From: Venturia oleaginea
Taxonomy: Eukaryota > Ascomycota > Dothideomycetes > Venturiales > Venturiaceae
Assembly: GCA_013176395.1 (NCBI GenBank)
Contig: JABMLP010000003.1
Location: forward strand, 1,302,001 to 1,366,000
Length of the DNA: 64,000 nt
Direction of reading: 5' to 3'
Shown here: piece after piece, positions 57,322-64,000 of the stretch
Numbering within the stretch: position 1 is the stretch's first letter
Layout of the letters: the number at the start of each line of letters is the position of its first letter
The notes under the pieces: generated by a model
The model's input: the letters and a program-made list of their open reading frames with translations, nothing else
What the model was told of the DNA's origin: nothing
Database searches by the model: none
Position numbers and translations under genes: made by a program

Positions 57322-59234
57322 ATGTCAAAACGACAGCAAGCGGCCGAAGCTGCCCTTCAAGACCAAGAGAACATACTCCCTAGGAATCAACTCCTCATCA
57401 CCTTCTCTGTTTTAGCCGTCTCTTATTTTACTTGTTTTCTCGACCAAAATGGAATTGGACAGCTTCTGCCGACTGTGGCTAAAGATCTAAGGGCGACGAG
57501 CACGATATCATGGGTAGCGGCCTCGGCTTTGATCGGAAATACAACGTTCCAGGTACTGTGGCCCATTGGGAAATGATCAAGTGGTGGACGATGTCCTAAC
57601 AGGGCAACCTATACAGGTACTTTATGGCAGATTATCAGACATCTTTGGCCGCAAAGTTGTCTATCTATCTGCTCTCGGGTTGCTATGCGTCAGCGATTTC
57701 ATGTGTGGAGCGTCCCAGTCTGCACCTATGCTATATTTTTTCCGAGGTCTTACTGGAGTTGCTGGAGGCGGCATTACAAGTTTGAGTATGATAATTGTTA
57801 GCGATATCGTCACCCTTGAACAGAGAGGCAAGTACCAGGGCATTTTGAGCAGTATGGTTGGGTTGGGCAACCTCGTTGGTCCACTGCTCGCAGCCGAGTT
57901 TGCTTGAAACACACTACTGGAGAGGTTTTTATTGGGTAGTTGGTCCAGTCGCCGGCTTGTGTGGATCTATTGCTTGGTGGTTCCTCCCAGCAACTCCGCC
58001 TATGGGTAACTTCAAGGAGCAAGCCAAAAAGATTGATTATTGGGGCGTTACCTCAGCCTCGATCGGGGTGATACTCGTACTCATCCCTTTATCCGGGGGT
58101 GGTTCTTAATTCGAATGGAAATCGTAAGTCCAATTCCCTGAACATCGAATGTTCGATTATTGATAATCCGAAGGGCAATGGTCATATCCCTGCTCGTGAT
58201 TGGTAGCGTCTTCTGTGGAGTCTTCATCTACGTCGAGCTCAAAGTAGCTCGACTTCCTATGTTGCCATGTAAGTATACCGCGAAATGTTGATTCATCCCA
58301 TAACTGACTCAAAGTAGTATCGCTCTTCACCAATCGTGCTGTAGCAGTGCTGCTCTTCCAAAATTTCTTCTTCGGCATGGTTCTATATACCCATATCTAC
58401 GCTCTACCTCTTTACTTCCAAAATGTTCGCCAATTTCATCCACTCAAATCAGCGTTGATGAGCATACCCCTAGTCTCAACTCAAGCTATCACCTCCATCC
58501 TCAGTGGTCAATATATATCTCGCAAAAAACGTTACGGCGAGGTCATATGGCTCGGGTTTTTCCTCTTCACACTAGGAACATGCCTCACAACGCTTTTCGA
58601 CCGAACTTTCCCGCTGTACGGTATTGTCCTCGTCCTCATTGTACTTGGAATTGGAAATGGAAATGTCTTTCAGCCGACCATCGTCGCGCTACAAGCTCAT
58701 TGTTCCAAGTCTCAACGTGCAGTGGTCATATCTGCGAGGAATTTCTTAAGGTGCCTTGGCGGTAGTTTTGCTTTAGCTGCCTCAGCAGCTATCCAACAAA
58801 ATGTTCTGAAGCATCAGTTGCCGGAGAAGTATAAACATTTGTCTGCTGAAACGTACGCCCGACCCCACTACAGCAAGTATCCGCCTGAGGACGAAGTTGT
58901 CGTCTCGGAGGCTTATGCGAAGGCTAGTCAAATGGTGTTTGTGTTTATGACACCATGCGCTGGACTTTGCTTGCTGGCTATGATATTGGTAAAGGACCGA
59001 GGTTTAACGAGACCGGAAGAGATAGTGAAGAGTGAGGATGTGAAGAGTGACGAGGAGAGTAAAGAGGGTTCGTCGGCCCATGAGAAAGGGATCGTGCAGC
59101 AAGAACAACGCAGTCTTCATACTTTGGAGGGGATTGATTCGAAACCAAGTTCAAAGAGGGGCGACAGCTTTTTGGTAAAAGAGGACAGGAAGTTTAGACA
59201 ACTTGATGGATCGCCAAAAAACAATCGTTCATGA
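57322..59234 (+). pseudogene. MFS drug:H+ antiporter-type transporter, disrupted
   Basis: Major facilitator superfamily protein of the 14-helix DHA2 (Azr1/Sge1-like) type, expected in the plasma membrane as an efflux pump. Exon 1 is 57322-57552 (LITFSVLAVSYFTCFLDQNGI, first helix). Exon 2 starts at 57617 with VLYGRLSDIFGRKVVYL, motif A, and GLGNLVGPLLAAEF, motif C. Two later introns (about 58122-58174 and 58270-58319) are in phase. Two lesions break it. An extra T at 57904-57905 shifts the frame, after which HYWRGFYWVVGP continues in the next frame. A TAA at 58107-58109 stands where the family has Tyr (GGGS-x-F-x-W). The rest, through LLFQNFFFGMVLYTHIYALPLYFQ and the cytosolic tail, is intact, so the damage is recent or due to sequencing error. 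Confidence 0.82.
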
Positions 59235-60346
59235 TAGTAGAGACCATAGCTTGGCTCTACCCTGGCCTTTCTCGTGTCGATCCGCACTTTTAAACGACTG
59301 ATTTTATCTCTTGTAGACATCCATGTCACGTCAAGCGAGGCTTGTGTTAGATGATGAACAAGTCCTAATCACGGAATCGATGGACTAGGTGTTATGAAAT
59401 AAAAGAGCTTGGATTTGGTGCTTGTTAGTCATCAGACATGTTTTCAGTAATTTGCGTTTTCCATGACCATATTCCAGCAACGACGAACTACTATGTAGTA
59501 GGTAGGTTCCCAAGGAGTTTGGGTAGTACCAAATTACCGACGCACACAGGCGCGCTCCAATTATCGCTATCCCAAAAAACGCAACCAGAACATCAGGCAT
59601 GAATCGGCCAAATAGTTTGATGGCTATTGAAACTCGACTTGTTCACCAAGCCCACTTGCCGGGTGGATAATGAAACACGATTGTCCACCATACCGGGCCA
59701 CCGCAGGTTCAACCGAACGAATATCCACCCACGACCGAAGTAAAATGTCCAATCTCAGTATGCATTTTCGTACCCACACACCTCCAAGAGTTGTGTGTTG
59801 GACCTTTTTGCAAATTTTTATCAACGTAATTTTTGAAAGTCGTACTTGGAACCATGATTTTCTCCAGATTCTTCCCACATTCACTCACCTACCTAATCGC
59901 CAGAATCCATATCAAACACCAATTTCCGATCACTCATAAGATACACTAACTACACTCCTCTAAACAAGCCACTTACCTCCAACAACTCCTCCCGCGCCAC
60001 CAACGATAGTCCGTCTCCCTCTGCGAACCAACACAGCGCGTCCTCGACCAGTTTCTTCACCTCTCCAATTTTGTGGATTCCTTAGCATAGCAGGTATCTG
60101 GAGTCCTCTGTGCAGAGACTTAGAGTGTAGATAGCTCGCGAGGATCGATGTTGAACAGGATTCATATGCGTATGAGAAAACTGGTGAATTCTGTTCCGTT
60201 GATGAGGACTGTACCAGCTATCGATCTACCTACACTGCAAGTCTCTACGTGTAGAGAACTTCAGATCCCTGCTATACGAAGGACTCCACGGGTTTTCTTT
60301 TCAAGAACGTTGATGCTTTTGTTTCTGTTCTTTTATGTAGGTATGC

Positions 60347-60389
<43 letters not shown>

Positions 60390-60660
60390 CAAAACTTCTC
60401 CACGGAGTCGAAATCGCCCAAATCCATCGAAATAAAGCTACAGACACTCGCACCGTACTCGCAAGGGTTACTATACCCCAATAGAGATGCCGCAACCAGT
60501 GCAGGAGTCTGTATTACGGGACGGTAGCTGGAAAGACGCAGCATACTCGTAGCCAAAGATTGTTTAGATTCAGTTAAAGAGTGAAGGTATCTACAAACAG
60601 AGAACCTCAATGAGGTTCTTTCTCTATACTAGGCTCAATCAGGCTTAGGCTCTTAGCCTA
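59235..60660. other. Intergenic before the LINE, with microsatellite
   Basis: 1.4 kb with no supported gene. A TTAT-repeat microsatellite lies at 60347-60389. The 5' boundary of the LINE is not marked by any feature I could see. Confidence 0.5.
60347..60389. repeat. (TTTA)n microsatellite
   Basis: About 43 bp of uninterrupted four-base repeats, nearly eleven units. Confidence 0.95.
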
Positions 60661-60802
60661 TACCAACCATGGGCCATGCCCATAACAGTCTGGCAGCCTT
60701 CGGTTCAGCACCGGAGGTACACCACCTCAGCCAAACGGGACTCAACAAACCCAAAAAGACCCCCCCAAAGGCCCTAAAAAGCCCGAGAGCGCAAAGAGCA
60801 TC

Positions 60803-62224
60803 TTGTTACAGCTTCTTCTCGAGCTCGATAGCCCGGCACCGCCCCCAAATCGGTCCATTTTTATCCAAGTCCAACTCGCCGTCAAAGCCCTAGGCCAACC
60901 CCTGGACTCCCAGAACGCCACCGCAAGCAAACAGCTCGATCGAATCGAACGACTAGTGGAATCGCTCACCCAGCGGTCCCCTACCGGACCTACCCCGGGC
61001 CCAGGAAACAAGCTATGGTCGAAAGTCCATATGGAAGCCCCCAAATCAGTCCGAGTGCAGCTCCAGGATACAGACGGCCTCACGGCGGAGGACCGTCTGG
61101 ACCCCCAAAGGGTCCTTGAAGAGTGTCGGAAGGATATGCCACAGGCAATTGCAGTAAAAGTACTAAAGAGCGGGGCAGTAGATGTCCACTTTCGAACTAC
61201 AGCAGATAAGGAGAGGAGCGCTACTCAAGGCCCTGGCACGACTACAGTGGTACTCAAAAAGAATTACCTTATTGAGGTGTTTGGAGTAAAGAAAAACATT
61301 AGAATCGGAGACGGAAAGAGCGAGGACAATACGGCAGCGGTTAGGTACCTGAACGAGGGTAACCAGAGGCTCTGCCCAAGCACAAAAATAGTATCAGCGG
61401 CATGGAAATCCTCAAAACGGAAAGGGAACGAGAGTGGTCCGGCCACGGCAAACCAACGGGGATCCCTCCTTATTGGGGTAGCTACAGTTGGGGACAGAGA
61501 CACGATCATTAGGAAAGGCATAGTCATCCAGGGGGAGATCTATCAGTGCAGACTGTTCGACCACAACACCACGACAAAGCAGTGCTTGAAATGCCAGAAA
61601 TGGGGCCACATAGCTACCCACTGCGGTGCCGGAGCGATCCGTTGTGGGCGCTGTGCAGGGGAACACGATACGAGAGACTGCTACAAGATAGCCGCTACAG
61701 TACCGGACAGGTGCCGGAACTGCGATAGACCCCACCCGGCATGGGCGAAATCTAAGTGCAAGGTATACGAGAAGTACCTAATCAACATCCAGGAGACTAG
61801 GCAGAGCTACATCCTACAGACTCAACGGATCAGGGACGGACCGTACGTGGATATCGCGGTACCCAAGACGTTCCCAGAGAACTCGGCAAAGCGAAACCGA
61901 GAGGAACCCTCCCAGGAAGCAATCGCGCGGAGAGTAGGGCGCCCGCTAGGATCAAAGAACAAACCGAAGCTTGGCCCCGGTGGCGGTATGCAGTCGAGAA
62001 TCAGCGAAGCCTTCACCGGCCTCCCAAACATCCTCAGTAGGAGTATGGACCCCGCTAGGGCCTACAGCGTACCGACTGACTGCCAGAGGTCGGACAGTAT
62101 CCTCATCAGCTCTACTCAGGAGACCGATGAGCCAGCTGATAGCGATATGGCAGGAGACAACATGACGGCCGACGGCAACAGGGAAGCGGACCGAACACGG
62201 ACAACGGGAACACCTAATGTCTAG
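60803..62224 (+). CDS. LINE ORF1, zinc-knuckle nucleic-acid-binding protein
   Basis: The open frame extends upstream of 60803 to just after a TAA at 60683-60685 without an ATG, so its true start is unknown. The first Leu codon at 60803 is used only as a marker. The protein has a coiled-coil-like N-terminus (LLQLLLELD), a basic middle, and three Cys/His knuckles near residue 255-310: CLKCQKWGHIATHC (CCHC spacing), CGRCAGEHDTRDC and CRNCDRPHPAWAKSKC. An AT-hook-like RRVGRPLGSKNK occurs later. It would package the LINE RNA. The frame itself is intact after the start. Confidence 0.8.
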   Translation: MLQLLLELDSPAPPPNRSIFIQVQLAVKALGQPLDSQNATASKQLDRIERLVESLTQRSPTGPTPGPGNKLWSKVHMEAPKSVRVQLQDTDGLTAEDRLDPQRVLEECRKDMPQAIAVKVLKSGAVDVHFRTTADKERSATQGPGTTTVVLKKNYLIEVFGVKKNIRIGDGKSEDNTAAVRYLNEGNQRLCPSTKIVSAAWKSSKRKGNESGPATANQRGSLLIGVATVGDRDTIIRKGIVIQGEIYQCRLFDHNTTTKQCLKCQKWGHIATHCGAGAIRCGRCAGEHDTRDCYKIAATVPDRCRNCDRPHPAWAKSKCKVYEKYLINIQETRQSYILQTQRIRDGPYVDIAVPKTFPENSAKRNREEPSQEAIARRVGRPLGSKNKPKLGPGGGMQSRISEAFTGLPNILSRSMDPARAYSVPTDCQRSDSILISSTQETDEPADSDMAGDNMTADGNREADRTRTTGTPNV

Positions 62225-64000
62225 CGAAGCCAGAACATTCGAACTCATACAGTATAACTGCGGAAACGCAAACTACAAGAAAGCACAACCACTGTTCAAA
62301 CAGCTCAACCACAAGACCCAGATGGTGGTAGCGATCCAGGAGCCAATGGAGAAGAACCGAACCACATACTGCCCTCCCGGCTACGCCCTCGCGTACGAAC
62401 CCAGCCCAGAAAACAAAGTAACTAAGGTCGCGTTTCTAGTCAGCAAAGGCATCGACCCGGGGTCGTGGGAGGCCCGATTCTACGGGACAAACGTGATATC
62501 CCTGGACATTACACTCGCAGATTTCAACCTTACGATCATCAATGTCTACAACCCTATAGCTAACACAGTCCGGCTACCCGCCTGGCCAGACATCGCACGA
62601 GCTATTGCAGAGGCCAAGGAAAACTACATCCTTCTTGGGTACATGAACGCCAAAAACGTCCGATGGGGAGGGGTCGGTACAGCTACGGACCGCCAGGGGA
62701 CACACCTCTGGGAGAAAGTCGAAACACACGAATTATATATGATGACCGCGAAAGGTAAACCTACGTGGGAGAGAGATGGGAGGTCATCCGTAATCGATCT
62801 AACCTTCGGCACCGAAACGGTAATGGACCGTCCTTCGCCTATGCCATCCTGAACCAGGCTGAACCCCCTTTGCAGACCACCACCCTATCAGAATCGTCCT
62901 CGACGTAACTGCAATACCCCCACGGGCCCCCGACAGGTACGATACATCAAAACTCGACGTTTGTAAACTTCAAGAGATGGTTACTTTGGATAAGTGGCAA
63001 GAGAAGGAGGACAAAATCCACGGCCTCCAGCAGGCAATTATGAACGCCCTAACAAGCTATGCCCCAAGAAAGAAACAGCGACCAGAGAACGCCGGGATTG
63101 GTCCCCCCTCGCGGCTGAGCTGCTCCGGGAGAAGAACGAAGCACGAGTACTCTTAAGGAGGAGACTCTCAGAAACGAACAAGCAGAGAGTCCGCGACACT
63201 ACACAGGCCCTAACCCGAGAGCTGCGAAGGCTTAGCACCGACAACTGGAGAGCATTCCTAGACGACTTCTGTGAGAAGTCTACAGAAGCACACGACAAAG
63301 GGCTGTGGACGATGAGCAAATGGAGTCGACGAGGCCCGGTACAGCTCCCACAAATGCCGAGCCTCGTGGATCCTTCAACAGGAACCAAGAGTAAGAACAA
63401 GGAGGAAATCTCCAGAATCCTAGCGACAAAGTTCTTTCCAGGAGACCAAGATGCAGACCTCAGCGATACCCTAGAGACGCCGGGAGCGGCCGGCCCATGG
63501 GCAACAAAGACAGACAACGAGAAGATACCTAACATCACAGAGGAGCTCATCGAGGGAATTCTCCAGGATCTACCAAACAACAAGGCCCCTGGCCCGGATC
63601 TGATTACTAACGAAGTCCTGAAGATGCTCGTGCCCTGTATTAAGAAACCTTTCGCCGAAGCGGTACAAACAAGCCTTACCAATGGAGTCATCACCCCAAC
63701 CCTCAAGGAGTCGATTACCTGCATACTCAAGAAAGAAGGCAAAGGCGACTATACTTCGCCGGGGTCGTACCGGCCTATCGCCCTCGAAAATACGCTCGGG
63801 AAAGTCCTTGAAACGATCGTTGCTAGAGAGCTCACTAATGTCGCCGAAAGCTCGAAGCTACCCTGGAATCAATTCGGAGGGCGCCGTAAGAGGTCTACCC
63901 TCTCAGCCATATCGTTCCTCCGGAATATCATCGAAACAGCTTGGAAGACGAAAAACCACAAAGTAGTATCGATACTAGCTCTAGACCTCACAGCAGCCTT
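62217..64000 (+). pseudogene. LINE ORF2, endonuclease and reverse transcriptase, frameshifted
   Basis: The first 212 codons (62217-62852) encode an apurinic-type endonuclease domain: QYNCGNAN, AIQEPM with the catalytic Glu, and LTIINVYNP. The expected catalytic GDFN motif reads GYMN, losing the Asp. The conserved frame then moves at about 62830, again in the C run near 62865, and a third time near 63080. From about 63084 to the edge the reverse-transcriptase frame is open: NNKAPGPDLITNEVLK, GSYRPIALENTLGKVLE, WNQFGGRRKRSTLSAI and LALDLTAA, which is motif A. The element cannot be active as read. The remainder, including the YxDD motif, lies outside the window. Confidence 0.85.

Larger units (their letters stand above)
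60669..64000 (+). mobile_element. Tad-like non-LTR retrotransposon (LINE), degenerate, truncated by window
   Basis: Two overlapping ORFs in the order gag-like zinc-knuckle protein, then endonuclease-reverse transcriptase, the layout of the Tad/I-type LINEs of filamentous fungi. ORF1 and ORF2 overlap by 8 nt (62217-62224). The coding region reaches only reverse-transcriptase motif A at the window edge. The 5' limit is uncertain: an ATG at 60669 lies in a different frame from ORF1, and the C- and A-rich run between them may hold an indel. No target duplication can be seen because the 3' end is missing. Confidence 0.88.

Noticed and set aside
3799..58109. Reassignment or readthrough of TAA as a sense codon
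   Set aside because: TAA ends intact genes here (for example SFI1 and the fucosidase), and no core gene contains an internal TAA.
60344..60392. TTTA tract as the poly(A)-like tail of another LINE
   Set aside because: No reverse-transcriptase remnant adjoins it, so it is treated as a simple microsatellite.
1..64000. tRNA, rRNA, CRISPR or bacterial-type operon features
   Set aside because: No cloverleaf with a T-loop consensus was convincing, no spaced direct repeats were seen, and the gene structure is eukaryotic throughout.

Overview
This is nuclear DNA of a filamentous ascomycete (Pezizomycotina). The evidence is many short introns of about 45-60 bp with GTRNGT donors and CTGAC, CTAAC or CTAAT branch sites, intergenic gaps of 0.3-3 kb, single-copy fungal housekeeping genes (RAT1, VTA1, SFI1, ILS1, RRN3, UBA3, TEL2), and an accessory set of secreted oxidoreductases and glycosidases typical of plant- or litter-associated species. 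Class and genus cannot be resolved by eye. Exon limits were placed by reading splice sites and family conservation by hand. Most of these genes are spliced, so single open frames understate them.

Layout. 1-402: 3' end of an ER-resident PDI-like gene ending in HDEL. 1-2 kb: an unknown purine-rich ORF. 2.8-4.6 kb: a secreted tyrosinase with a nonsense codon and a frameshift. 4.6-7.2 kb: gene-poor, with a perfect 35-bp hairpin. 7.2-8.3 kb: a dihydrodipicolinate-synthase-family aldolase. 8.3-11.3 kb: gene-poor, with a second inverted repeat. 11.3-16.3 kb: RAT1 and VTA1, divergent. 17.6-21.2 kb: a carboxylesterase and a phospholipase-D-like protein, divergent. 22.8-24.2 kb: a secreted class II peroxidase with a Pro/Ala linker. 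25.4-33.1 kb: SFI1, a 59-residue twin CX9C protein resembling NDUFAF8, and cytosolic isoleucyl-tRNA synthetase. 33.7-36.2 kb: a possible small secreted protein whose start codon abuts a Pogo/Fot-type transposon deletion derivative, then diverged repeats. 36.2-41.2 kb: a divergent pair of secreted glycosidases, one a GH29 alpha-L-fucosidase. 41.5-44.5 kb: a STE20/GCK-type kinase. 45.7-46.3 kb: a small Gly-rich protein. 46.7-54.2 kb: RRN3, UBA3 and TEL2. 54.6-59.2 kb: a Pro-rich ORF with two internal stops and an MFS transporter with two lesions. 60.7-64.0 kb: a degenerate Tad-like LINE running off the right edge.

The core genes are all intact and often share short bidirectional promoters. Damage is confined to accessory genes and transposons. 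The items most worth a second look are the transposon sitting exactly at a start codon, the three decayed accessory genes, the 6-nt microexon inferred in UBA3, the perfect hairpin at 5947-6021 and the divergent glycosidase pair. I did not find a convincing wholly new multi-gene system.
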